Part shown: in pieces, positions 1-7,333 of the stretch
Layout: each line of letters opens with the position of its first letter
Numbering within the stretch: the stretch's first letter is position 1
Assembly (NCBI RefSeq): GCF_900188385.1
Contig: NZ_FZOI01000026.1
Span: 1-54,030 of the forward strand
Reading direction: 5' to 3'
DNA: 54,030 nt
From: Azospirillum sp. RU38E
GTDB taxonomy: Bacteria > Pseudomonadota > Alphaproteobacteria > Azospirillales > Azospirillaceae
The notes under the pieces: model-generated
Database searches by the model: none
Seen by the model: the letters and a program-made list of their open reading frames with translations, nothing else
Told to the model about the DNA's origin: nothing
Position numbers and translations under genes: made by a program

Positions 1-1
1 A

Positions 2-79
2 CAAACCAAACGCCTCATCCGACGCCTCACTGAACTCGGATACAACGTCACCCTCTCCTACGCCAACCCAAACCCCTGA
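2..79 (+). CDS. C-terminal tail of a CDS entering from the left (possible transposase)
   Basis: An open frame runs from the window edge to TGA at 77-79 and encodes 25 residues, with the central stretch RRLTELGYNVTLSYANP. The start lies outside the window. A basic helix followed by a short G-Y-x-V-T-L strand is reminiscent of the C-termini of some IS transposases, but this is too short for an assignment. The 23-bp palindrome just downstream would fit a mobile-element boundary. I can only say that it is the end of a protein-coding frame with plausible codon use. Confidence 0.35.
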   Translation, partial: QTKRLIRRLTELGYNVTLSYANPNP

Positions 80-106
80 GGCAGTTTCTTTCTAGATTGC
101 AACGTC

Positions 107-129
107 ACCAACTGGCCAGGCCGGTTGGT
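107..129. repeat. 23-bp palindrome downstream of the truncated CDS
   Basis: The arms ACCAAC(T)GGCC and GGCC(G)GTTGGT pair almost completely around a single central A, with one G-T mismatch. No T-run follows on either strand, so a classic intrinsic terminator is not supported. It could be a recognition site, or structure at the end of the element to the left. Confidence 0.4.
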
Positions 130-176
130 CACAAACGCAAGAATGTGACGATTTATCAAGGCCCCGTTGGGGAAAA

Positions 177-267
177 TGGCGGAGGGGATGAGATTCGAAC
201 TCACGATACGCTTTTGACGTATACCCGCTTTCCAGGCGAGCGCCTTCAACCACTCGGCCACCCCTCC
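177..267 (-). tRNA. tRNA-Ser (anticodon GGA)
   Basis: Read on the minus strand, the acceptor stem GGAGGGG (267-261) pairs with CCCCUCC, followed by discriminator G and an encoded CCA at 179-177. The D-arm GGCCGAGUGG, the anticodon loop CUGGAAA (anticodon GGA), a long class II variable arm (GUAUACGUC...GCGUAUC) and the TTCGAAT T-loop are all visible. The 91-nt length with a long variable arm is typical of bacterial tRNA-Ser. Downstream on the same strand a CCCC-AAC-GGGG hairpin near 158-170 may end transcription, but it lacks a good T-run. Confidence 0.97.
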
Positions 268-330
268 GCACTGGAGCGGCGCGGAACATACTGATCTCCG
301 CCCCCCCACGCAAGCATTCTGTTGCGAAAA

Positions 331-921
331 TCAGAAATTTTTCTTCATGTCGTTTAATTTCAATACCTTAAGCTCCATCTCCGACCGGTTTTCCAGTGTC
401 AGCAGGGCTTGGTACGGGTCGCCGGGCAGGTTGAACAGGGCGGCGAAGGCGGGCTCGGTTTTCAAACCGGTGGCCTTCAGCTCCCGGATCGCCGCTTTTG
501 CTGCCGGGAACAGGGCCAGCAGGCGGGCTTCCACCAACAAATGCCGCCAGCCCATCTGGCGTTCCACCGGCAGGGCCTGGGCGAAGATTTCCACCGGCCA
601 GCCGTCCAGGGTGAAACCCGCCACCAAGGCGGGGCCGTCGATGAAATTCGCCAGCCGGCGGTGATAATCCGGCAGGGTGCCGAACATCCCGTCCAGCCAG
701 TGGATCAGGGCCGCAGGGGCGGGGGCCGCCACCAGAATATCCAGATCAGAACCCGGCCCCTGGATATCCAGCGGCACCGTGCCGGCCAAGACCGCATCCA
801 GCGGGGCCAGCCGGCCCAGCAGGTCGTGGCGGACCAGCACCGCATGGGCGCGGCGCTGGTCTTCGCTGCCTCGGGCCAGATAATCCAGCCGGCGGAAATC
901 GGGCAGGGTGGCGTCAGCCAT
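331..921 (-). CDS. DUF4269 nucleotidyltransferase-like protein
   Basis: This 196-residue protein has the signature of the DUF4269 family: GTVPLDIQGPGSDLDIL at about residues 47-63. The GSDLDI element resembles the Gly-Ser-Asp-x-Asp metal-binding core of the nucleotidyltransferase fold. Its cellular role is not established. The second half continues with the family-like pattern GWPVEIFAQ and a polar C-terminus. The frame overlaps the end of the upstream YggS gene by 8 bp, so the two are probably co-transcribed leftward. No signal peptide or membrane segment is evident, so it is presumably cytosolic. Confidence 0.8.
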   Translation of the reverse strand: MADATLPDFRRLDYLARGSEDQRRAHAVLVRHDLLGRLAPLDAVLAGTVPLDIQGPGSDLDILVAAPAPAALIHWLDGMFGTLPDYHRRLANFIDGPALVAGFTLDGWPVEIFAQALPVERQMGWRHLLVEARLLALFPAAKAAIRELKATGLKTEPAFAALFNLPGDPYQALLTLENRSEMELKVLKLNDMKKNF

Positions 922-1642
922 GCGCCTCTTCGGATTCGGCGGTGTGCTTCACCCGTTCACCGAAGATGGCGGTGCCGACGCGGACATAGGTGGCGCCCAG
1001 CCGGGTTGCCAGCTCGTAATCCCCGCTCATCCCCATGGAGATGTCCGGGATATTGTTGCGCCGGGCCAGTTCCGCCAGCAGGGCAAAATGCAGCGATGCT
1101 TCCTCATCCACCGGCGGGATGCACATCAGACCGGATATGGTCAGCCCGTGCTGGTCGCGGCATTCTGCCAGGAAGGCGGGCAGTTCCGCCGGGGTGACGC
1201 CGGCCTTCTGCGGTTCCTCCCCCGTATTCACCTCCACAAACAGGCGCGGCAGGCGGCCCTGGCGGCGGCCTTCCTCGGCCAGGGCCACCGCCAGCTTGGG
1301 CCGGTCCAGGGTTTGGATCACGTCGAACAGGGCGACGGCTTCCTTCACCTTGTTGGTCTGCAGCGGGCCGATCAGGTGCAGTTCGATATCCGCATAACGC
1401 TCGCGCAGCGCGGGGAACTTGGCCTTGGCCTCCTGCACCCGGTTTTCACCGAACACGCGCTGGCCGGCGGCCAGGGCCGCTTCCAGCTTTTCCAGCGGCT
1501 GCACCTTGGAGACGGCGACCAGCGTGACGGCATCAACCGGGCGGCCGACACTTTCCGCCTGGGCGGCAATGGCGCTGCGGATGGCAGACAGGTTGGCAGC
1601 GATATCCTGCTGCATGTCGGGGAGGGCGGAATTCTGGCTCAT
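914..1642 (-). CDS. YggS-family pyridoxal 5'-phosphate homeostasis protein (PLPBP)
   Basis: The protein is 242 residues and spans the single-domain, fold-III PLP-binding protein that buffers free PLP and affects amino-acid homeostasis in the cytosol. The PLP-lysine motif LVAVSKVQP is at residues 41-49 (Lys46). It is followed by the family patterns FGENRVQEA, LHLIGPLQTNK, VNTGEEPQKAG, GLMCIPP and the C-terminal SMGMSGDYELA...VRVGTAIFG. I chose the ATG at 1642 because the 38 residues of the longer open frame before it (up to 1756) have no family character. Overlap with the DUF4269 gene suggests a two-gene unit. Confidence 0.92.
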   Translation of the reverse strand: MSQNSALPDMQQDIAANLSAIRSAIAAQAESVGRPVDAVTLVAVSKVQPLEKLEAALAAGQRVFGENRVQEAKAKFPALRERYADIELHLIGPLQTNKVKEAVALFDVIQTLDRPKLAVALAEEGRRQGRLPRLFVEVNTGEEPQKAGVTPAELPAFLAECRDQHGLTISGLMCIPPVDEEASLHFALLAELARRNNIPDISMGMSGDYELATRLGATYVRVGTAIFGERVKHTAESEEAHG

Positions 1643-1763
1643 CTGCTGAAACCTGCTGGTGCCGGATGGGGCGGGCACGGCCGGCCCCCCGCCTTGCGGG
1701 GTTGCCAATCCGGCCCGGATACGCCACCTCTGCCATATTCCTGCCGGATCGGCCACCTAGTCC

Positions 1764-2885
1764 GTGACAACCAAGCCCGTCAAAATCACCGGAAGCAGAA
1801 CCTTGACCCAGACGACGCTCCGCCGTGCCGCCCGCCTTGTATTGCTCGCTGCCGCCCTGATCGGGGGCTGCCTGCCGGCCGCCGCCGCCGATGGCATCCA
1901 GTTCGACTGGCGCGGCGTGGCGGAGGTGACGGGGGTGCGGGCCACCAACGCCCCGCGCGGCAGCGGCGATGGCTGGAACGCCTATGGCGGCTATGCCCTG
2001 ACCGGTGACGGCACTGTCACCACTGACAGCGGCCTGTCCTATGGGCTTTCCGCCACCATCGGTTCCGGCGATTACGAGAAAAGCCAGGACCGGGTAGGCA
2101 ATAATGCCGACCTGACGGTCAATGAAGCCTATCTGCATGTCACCTCTGCCTGGGGCAGGATTCGGCTGGGGGATGAGGATGGGGCCGCCAAGCGCGCGGT
2201 GGACCTGCTGCCCCTGCTGGCCGGCGGGCAGGTGGATGGGTTCTGGAACCATACGGCGGGCGCGGCCCCCTATTGGAGCCATCTCGGCCGCGACAGCGAT
2301 GATGCCACGAAAATTCTCTATGAGACGCCACGGGTGATGGGCCTGCGGGCTGGTGTTTCCTATGCCTGGAAGCGCCAGAGCCTGGTGGAGGATATCAAGA
2401 AGCCCTCCGCCATCGCGCCCGAGCGCGACCTGTGGGAATTCGGCCTGAATTACCAGGGCGATTGGCGGGCCTTTTCCTATGAGCTGGCGGCCGGCTATGT
2501 GCGCGGTGATGCCGGGACCGTCGGCATCCATGATACGGAAAGCCTGAAGCTAGCCGGCCTGCTGCTCTATGGCGGCTTCTCCGCCGGCATCGTCTGGACC
2601 GACGATGGCAAGAGCGGCCAGCCTGTCGGCATTTCATCCAGCCGGGGCTATACGCTGACCGGTGGCTATGAAAACGGCCCCTATGGGCTGTCTGTCTGGC
2701 GGCAGGCCAGCGAGCGCGGGCAGGTGGAGGATTACGAGGCCTACGGCATAGGCCTGTCCTGGCGCTTTCACAAGCAGACCTCGGTCGGCTTCGATCTGGT
2801 GCGCTACGATGCTGACCGGCGACCCGGTTTCGGGGTCAGTGCCAAGGGCTGGACGGGGGCCTTGACCCTGCAGATGCGGATTTAA
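1764..2885 (+). CDS. Outer-membrane porin (Porin_4-like beta-barrel)
   Basis: This encodes up to 373 residues with an N-terminal export signal: a basic TLRRAARL segment, then a hydrophobic run to LPAAAA before DGIQFDW. The mature part alternates aromatic and polar residues in beta-strand style (GLSYGLSATIG, AYLHVTSAWGRIRLGDEDG, YGLSVWRQAS) and ends in LTLQMRI, as trimeric Gram-negative porins do. The longest frame opens with GTG at 1764, but a GGAAG ribosome site at 1791-1795 lies 7 bp before an in-frame TTG at 1803. That start gives a more normal signal peptide and may be the true one. The likely role is general diffusion of small solutes. Confidence 0.85.
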   Translation: MTTKPVKITGSRTLTQTTLRRAARLVLLAAALIGGCLPAAAADGIQFDWRGVAEVTGVRATNAPRGSGDGWNAYGGYALTGDGTVTTDSGLSYGLSATIGSGDYEKSQDRVGNNADLTVNEAYLHVTSAWGRIRLGDEDGAAKRAVDLLPLLAGGQVDGFWNHTAGAAPYWSHLGRDSDDATKILYETPRVMGLRAGVSYAWKRQSLVEDIKKPSAIAPERDLWEFGLNYQGDWRAFSYELAAGYVRGDAGTVGIHDTESLKLAGLLLYGGFSAGIVWTDDGKSGQPVGISSSRGYTLTGGYENGPYGLSVWRQASERGQVEDYEAYGIGLSWRFHKQTSVGFDLVRYDADRRPGFGVSAKGWTGALTLQMRI

Positions 2886-2904
2886 GGGGCGCCCCTCCCC
2901 CCCC

Positions 2905-3270
2905 TTACCCCTTCTTCTCATGCCGGCGTAGGATGGCCAGCAGGCTGGCCAGCTCATGCGGGGTCAGCAGGTTGATATGGCGGGCCATCAGGTTGGCCGC
3001 CAGCGTATGGTCGGGTGACAGGCCGCCGGTATCCACCACCACGCGCGGGTCGCTGATGGCGGCCAGCCGCTCCATCTCCTCCGCCTCATCCCAGATCAGG
3101 CCGAAATAGGTGCAGATCTGGCGCAGCAACATGGGCGAGGGCAGGCCCTTGCGCCCATGTTCCAGGGCCGACAGATAGGCGGAACTGATTTCCAGTTCCG
3201 CCGCCATCTCTTTCAGGCTGACGCCCTTGCGGGCGCGCAGGCTGCGGATTCGGTCACCAAACGGGGTCAT
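2905..3270 (-). CDS. XRE-family helix-turn-helix transcriptional regulator
   Basis: The first ~60 residues of this 121-residue protein form a Cro/CI-type HTH (GDRIRSLRARKGVSLKEMA, then SSAYLSALEHGRKG). A C-terminal tail (SDPRVVVDTGGL...LLAILRRHEKK) may carry a contact or sensing region. It lies 55 bp downstream of a gene with an HEAGH zinc-protease motif, transcribed in the same direction. XRE regulator plus metallopeptidase pairs of the ImmA/IrrE kind are well known, in which the protease removes the repressor. The pairing here is an inference from gene order. Confidence 0.85.
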   Translation of the reverse strand: MTPFGDRIRSLRARKGVSLKEMAAELEISSAYLSALEHGRKGLPSPMLLRQICTYFGLIWDEAEEMERLAAISDPRVVVDTGGLSPDHTLAANLMARHINLLTPHELASLLAILRRHEKKG

Positions 3271-3325
3271 GCGGCCTTGGTCTTGGATGCTGACATCATC
3301 AAGCCCAACAGATAGCGTGCACCCG

Positions 3326-3916
3326 TCAATCCTGCAGCCATTTCGTCATCTGCGGATAGGGGGGCAGTCCGTTTTGCTGTAACAGCGCCATGATACCACA
3401 GGGCCCGGTCATGCCCGCCCGTGCCAGATGGGCGATACCGAAATAATTGCCGCTGTCCAGCATAGCGACGAACTGTTGCTGCTGTTCCGGTCCCAAACGG
3501 TAGCCACCGGCGAAGAAAATCACCTCAGGCGGCAGGTTCAGGGCCCGCAGCGCGGCATAAGACCAGGCAATTGCCATCATTTCCGTATGCTGCAGGGCCA
3601 GACGGGCCAGCGGATCATCCTGCCCTTCCAGCCGTTCGCGCAGGCTTTCTTCCAGGTTATTGCCCAACTGGGCGCGCAGCCGTGCCGGCACAATAGCCAT
3701 GTGCCCCGCCTCATGCAGCAGATCGCCGGAGACATAGAGGTGATCCGGGTCCACCCGCAGCGCACCATCCATAATGGTGACACCGGGCAGGAACCCCTCT
3801 GCCCCGAAGGGAGCGACCTGTACGGGCAAACCGATTTCCCGCAGGAAAGCCACGATCGGATCGAAATATTCAGCCGACAACATATAAGGATAATCCCATG
3901 TCACATAGTTATACAA
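3326..3916 (-). CDS. Putative zinc metallopeptidase-like protein (HEAGH motif)
   Basis: This 196-residue hypothetical protein contains GDLLHEAGHMAIVP at about residues 64-77, a typical HExxH-like zinc site. A possible third ligand is in the TEMMAIAWSYAA segment further on. The open frame begins at a TTG (3916) with no well-placed ribosome site. In-frame GTG (3904) and ATG (3883) are alternatives, so the N-terminus is uncertain. No signal peptide is seen. It precedes the XRE regulator, suggesting a protease/regulator module. The function is not established, and I do not recognise a named family beyond the motif. Confidence 0.65.
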   Translation of the reverse strand: MYNYVTWDYPYMLSAEYFDPIVAFLREIGLPVQVAPFGAEGFLPGVTIMDGALRVDPDHLYVSGDLLHEAGHMAIVPARLRAQLGNNLEESLRERLEGQDDPLARLALQHTEMMAIAWSYAALRALNLPPEVIFFAGGYRLGPEQQQQFVAMLDSGNYFGIAHLARAGMTGPCGIMALLQQNGLPPYPQMTKWLQD

Positions 3917-4048
3917 CCTTACCGCAAGTACCCGAGGGGCGCCAAGCGAACAGCTTGACGCACGCCCCCCTTATCGCTTAAACACCCCGCCCCCTTTTGC
4001 TGGCCACACGGTTGGCCCCCTGCCCTTTTTGCGTCGAAGGTGATGAAG

Positions 4049-5299
4049 ATGACGGCCTGCGGTCTGGATTTCGGCACGTCCAATTCCACCCTTGGCATTG
4101 CCGGGCCGGAGGGGGCGCGGATGATCGCGCTGGAGGGCCGGCATGAGACGCTGCCCAGCGCCATCTTCTTTGATTTTGAAACGCATCACCCCGCCTTTGG
4201 CCGCGCCGCCATCAATGCCTATGTGGCCGGCGGCGAGGGGCGGTTGATGCGGTCGATTAAATCGGTGCTGGGCACCAGCCTGATTGATGAGGAAACCCTG
4301 CTTGGCCGTCGCCGCGTCGGTTTTCGGGAGGTGATCGGCCTGGTGATCCGGCACATAAAGGCCACGGCAGAGGCCGCCACCGGCGTGGAACTGACCCGCG
4401 TGGTGCATGGCCGCCCGGTGCATTTCGTGGATGGCGATGCTGCCGCCGATGCGCGGGCCGAGGATGCGCTGGCCGATATTGCGCGGGCCAGCGGCTTCAG
4501 CGATGTCAGCTTCCAGTATGAACCCATCGCCGCTGCGCTTGCCTATGAGGCGCAGGTGACGCGCGAAGAGATTGCCCTGATCGCCGATATTGGCGGCGGT
4601 ACATCGGACTTTTCCATTGTGCGCATCGGCCCGGACCATGCCGCCAAGCCCGACCGGGCCGGCGATATTCTGGCCAATGAGGGGTTGCGCATCGGCGGTA
4701 CGGATTTCGACCGGCTGCTGTCGCTGGAGGCGGTGATGCCGCATCTGGGCTACCGCTCCCCCCTGCTGCGCGACGGGCTGTTGACACCCAACCATCTGTT
4801 CGTCGACCTGGCCACCTGGGCCAAGATCAACTTCCTCTACACACCCGGCGTGCTGGCCGATGTGCGCCGGCTGATGCGGGAGGCCCGTCAGCCGGACTTG
4901 CTGGAACGGCTGGCCATTGTGCTGGAACAGCATCTGGGCCACGCCCTGGCCATGCGGGTGGAGGAAGGCAAGATCGCCCTGTCCGATCACGAGCGGGTGG
5001 AGATTGATCTGGCCCTGGTGGAAGCCGGATTGAAGGCCCCCACCACGCGCGACCGGCTGGGCGTGGCCGTGGCTGATCCGGTGCAGCGGCTGGCCGCCCA
5101 GACGCGCGAATGCCTGACCCAGGCGGGCTTGCGGGCCGATCAGGTGGATGCCGTGTTCCTGACCGGCGGTTCCACCCTGTTGCCCGCCGTGCGCGGGGCC
5201 ATCACCGGGGCCATGCCGGGAGCCCGCATTGTGGAAGGTGACAAGTTCGGCGCCGTCGGCCTGGGGCTGACGATTGAGGCGAAGCGGCGCTATGGTTAA
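4049..5299 (+). CDS. Hsp70-family ATPase of the YegD type
   Basis: The actin-like ATPase core of Hsp70 is clear: phosphate-1 motif GLDFGTSNST near the N-terminus, phosphate-2 IADIGGGTSDFSI around residue 180, and adenosine motif AVFLTGGSTLLPAVR near residue 370. At about 416 residues it lacks the full substrate-binding domain of DnaK, as YegD proteins do. It is probably a cytosolic chaperone-like ATPase with unknown clients. I prefer the ATG at 4049: the GAAGG at 4036-4040 lies 8 bp before it, while the GTG (4040) and ATG (4043) are too close to that site. It appears to be transcribed alone. Confidence 0.9.
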   Translation: MTACGLDFGTSNSTLGIAGPEGARMIALEGRHETLPSAIFFDFETHHPAFGRAAINAYVAGGEGRLMRSIKSVLGTSLIDEETLLGRRRVGFREVIGLVIRHIKATAEAATGVELTRVVHGRPVHFVDGDAAADARAEDALADIARASGFSDVSFQYEPIAAALAYEAQVTREEIALIADIGGGTSDFSIVRIGPDHAAKPDRAGDILANEGLRIGGTDFDRLLSLEAVMPHLGYRSPLLRDGLLTPNHLFVDLATWAKINFLYTPGVLADVRRLMREARQPDLLERLAIVLEQHLGHALAMRVEEGKIALSDHERVEIDLALVEAGLKAPTTRDRLGVAVADPVQRLAAQTRECLTQAGLRADQVDAVFLTGGSTLLPAVRGAITGAMPGARIVEGDKFGAVGLGLTIEAKRRYG

Positions 5300-5308
5300 A
5301 CGAAATAG

Positions 5309-5602
5309 TTAAACGGACACATCCAGCCGGTTGCCCCGCGCTTGCGGGCGGCTGCCGTTGGTTTGGCTTTCCACCGTCTGCGCCTCGCTGTCGAAGGCGC
5401 GGCCCAGGAAGGTGCCGTCGGTATTTTCCCGCCCCTTGTCTGCCTGCGCCACAGCGGCGGCGGCGCGGCGGGTCTGGGTTTCCGTCGGCCGCGCCACCTT
5501 CTGCGCCGCCACGGCAGCCGAGGCCAGCGCCGCATTCTGATGCGGCGAGGTCGGGGGCGCCTGGGTGGCCAGGACCGGCGGTGGTTGCGGCGGAATGATC
5601 AT
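5309..5602 (-). CDS. Small hypothetical protein, proline/alanine-rich
   Basis: This would be a 97-residue polypeptide starting at ATG 5602 with MIIPPQPPPVLATQAPP. It is rich in Pro, Ala and Gln, followed by a charged C-terminus (RAFDSEAQTVESQTNG). No known domain, signal peptide or membrane segment is evident. A TTG at 5638 would lengthen it by 12 residues. It is convergent with the Hsp70 gene 9 bp away. Coding status is moderately likely because the frame fills the gap cleanly between the Hsp70 gene and the methyltransferase, but low complexity makes this less certain. Confidence 0.5.
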   Translation of the reverse strand: MIIPPQPPPVLATQAPPTSPHQNAALASAAVAAQKVARPTETQTRRAAAAVAQADKGRENTDGTFLGRAFDSEAQTVESQTNGSRPQARGNRLDVSV

Positions 5603-5665
5603 GAAAATATTCAGCCGCCGCTTGCCGCCCCCTGTCAAGCCCCGATGGAAACCGCCTTTCAGCCC

Positions 5666-6436
5666 TCAGGGTGCATCGGCCAGGATGAACATCGTATCGA
5701 TGGTGAAACTATCATCCGGTTCGATGGCGAAATGGTCCCTCACCTCTGCCGGGGCATGGGACAGCAGCGAACGCAGGGCCGGGATATGGGCGGCCGGCGT
5801 GCCGATCCGTTCCACCCAGCTGGTGAATTCAAGCCGCAGGCGGAATGATTGCGGGGCCTGCGGCTGAAAACCGGCCCGGCGCAGCAGGGCCTGCCATTCT
5901 TCCAGGCTGTAATCGCGCACATGGCTGGGATCGCGCAGCATTTCCAGCGTCTGCAGATGCGTATCCAGCAGCGGGTTGGCCGGGGCGAAGACATCCATCA
6001 CAATGGCCCGCCCGCCCGGCCGCACCACCCGGCGCATTTCCGCCAGGGCCGCCGGTACATCGCGCCAGTGATGGGCGCTGTAGCGGGTGGCCACCACATC
6101 GAAACCGGCATCGGCAAAGGGCAGCAGCTCCGCCGGGCCCTGACGGGTGCCGATATTGCTCAACCCGCGTTCCGCCGCCGCCTTTTCCACCGCCGCCAGC
6201 ATGGCGGTGGAGAGATCATAGGCCACCACCTGCCCCACCAGCGGGGCAGCATGGAAGCTGAGATGGCCGCCACCGCAGCCCAAATCCAGCAGGCCTTCCG
6301 CCCCTTTGGCCTGCAACGCCGCCACCAGGGCGGCAAGGTCGGGGCCGCCGGCATGAACGGCGGATTTCACATAGGCATCGGCCCGGTTGCCGAATGTTTC
6401 GGCCACCATGGACTGGTGTTGCGGGGTGCTGGACAT
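5666..6436 (-). CDS. Class I SAM-dependent methyltransferase (Methyltransf_11 type)
   Basis: The product has about 256 residues. Motif I is GLLDLGCGGGHLS, the acidic strand end VVAYDLSTAMLAAV follows, and motif IV/post-I is FDVVATRYSAHHW, then VVRPGGRAIVMDVFAP. These give a Rossmann-fold small-molecule methyltransferase resembling UbiE/BioC relatives. The substrate is unknown. I chose the ATG at 6436 (MSSTPQHQ), since the upstream extension to 6511 would run into the divergent operator. It faces the MmyB-type regulator across a 97-bp gap, so that regulator may control it. Confidence 0.85.
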   Translation of the reverse strand: MSSTPQHQSMVAETFGNRADAYVKSAVHAGGPDLAALVAALQAKGAEGLLDLGCGGGHLSFHAAPLVGQVVAYDLSTAMLAAVEKAAAERGLSNIGTRQGPAELLPFADAGFDVVATRYSAHHWRDVPAALAEMRRVVRPGGRAIVMDVFAPANPLLDTHLQTLEMLRDPSHVRDYSLEEWQALLRRAGFQPQAPQSFRLRLEFTSWVERIGTPAAHIPALRSLLSHAPAEVRDHFAIEPDDSFTIDTMFILADAP

Positions 6437-6508
6437 GGCGGCGGGCTCCATCAAGGATCGGGGGTGATGGGGGCAGGTTACGCCCATTTTATCCGGGTAC
6501 AAGAAGAG

Positions 6509-6528
6509 CAATTATCCTGGTATAATTG
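6509..6528. promoter_or_regulatory. Palindromic operator and extended -10 between methyltransferase and MmyB-type regulator
   Basis: CAATTAT (6509-6515) and ATAATTG (6522-6528) are perfect 7-bp inverted arms around CCTGGT. The right arm overlaps a TGG-TATAAT extended -10 element (TATAAT 6521-6526). This would start transcription at or within 1-2 bases of the regulator's ATG at 6534, so the message would be leaderless. A repressor on the palindrome would block this promoter and probably also the leftward methyltransferase promoter. Confidence 0.65.
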
Positions 6529-6533
6529 TCACC

Positions 6534-7328
6534 ATGAGCGTGACGAGCCCCGAATTGCAGCGCCGGATGCTGGGTGATTTCCTGCGCAACTGCCGCACCC
6601 GCCTGGAACCCGCCGCCGTGGGCCTGCCCATCGGCGGACGCCGCCGCACGCGCGGCCTGCGGCGGGAGGAGGTGGCCCTGCTGGCGGGCATCAGCGCCAC
6701 CTGGTTCACCTGGCTGGAACAGGGGCGGGAGGTGGCGGCCAGCCCGCACGCGCTGGCCCGGCTAGCCGATGCGCTGCGCCTGTCGCGCGCCGAACGCGCC
6801 TATCTGTTCCAGCTGGCCGGGCGGCATGATCCGCAGGCGGGCCAGGGGGCGGACCCGGCGCTGGCCATGCTGGCCCTGTTGCGCCAGACGGTGCAGGCGC
6901 TTTCCGTGCCCGCCTATGCCATGGATCATCGCTATACGATGCTGGCCTGGAATGGAGCGGCAGAAGCCTTGTTCACCGGCTGGCTGGACCAGCCCAGCCC
7001 CCACAATATGCTGCGCTTTTTGTTCCTGGACCCGGCCGCCCGCACCCTGGTGGTGGATTGGCGCCACCGCACCCGCCGGGTGCTGGCCGAACTGCGCGCC
7101 GATTACAGCCGGCATCTGGAAGATCAGGCGCTGATCGACCTGCTGGCCGAACTGCGCGCCGGCAGTGCCACCTTCGCTGAGGGCTGGCGCGACCAGACGG
7201 TGCTGGACCGCGAAGGTGGCGAGCGCCGCTTCAACCACCCAACCCAGGGGCCGCTGACCTTTCAGCAACTGACCTTCGCGCTGGATGCCGCCCCTGACCA
7301 TCGGCTGGTGGTGCTGCACCCGGTTTAA
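6534..7328 (+). CDS. MmyB-type helix-turn-helix transcriptional regulator
   Basis: This 264-residue protein starts with an XRE-like HTH containing the hallmark GRRRTRGLRREEVALLAGIS and TWLEQGREV segments (residues ~35-70). A ligand-binding domain of the MmyB/MLTR type follows (YAMDHRYTMLAWNGAAEALF, then WRHRTRRVLAELRADY). Members often control a neighbouring divergent oxidoreductase or methyltransferase gene. Here the divergent methyltransferase at 5666-6436 is the likely target. The ATG has no ribosome site because it falls at the predicted transcription start. It ends 5 bp before the convergent helicase gene. Confidence 0.9.
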   Translation: MSVTSPELQRRMLGDFLRNCRTRLEPAAVGLPIGGRRRTRGLRREEVALLAGISATWFTWLEQGREVAASPHALARLADALRLSRAERAYLFQLAGRHDPQAGQGADPALAMLALLRQTVQALSVPAYAMDHRYTMLAWNGAAEALFTGWLDQPSPHNMLRFLFLDPAARTLVVDWRHRTRRVLAELRADYSRHLEDQALIDLLAELRAGSATFAEGWRDQTVLDREGGERRFNHPTQGPLTFQQLTFALDAAPDHRLVVLHPV

Positions 7329-7333
7329 GCCCC

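Noticed and set aside
409-2531. Long opposite-strand frames over the DUF4269, YggS and porin genes (409-1197 +, 908-2008 +, 1533-2531 -)
   Set aside because: The real genes have clear family motifs in other frames. These frames are Gln/Arg/Gly-rich shadows without domains or ribosome sites.
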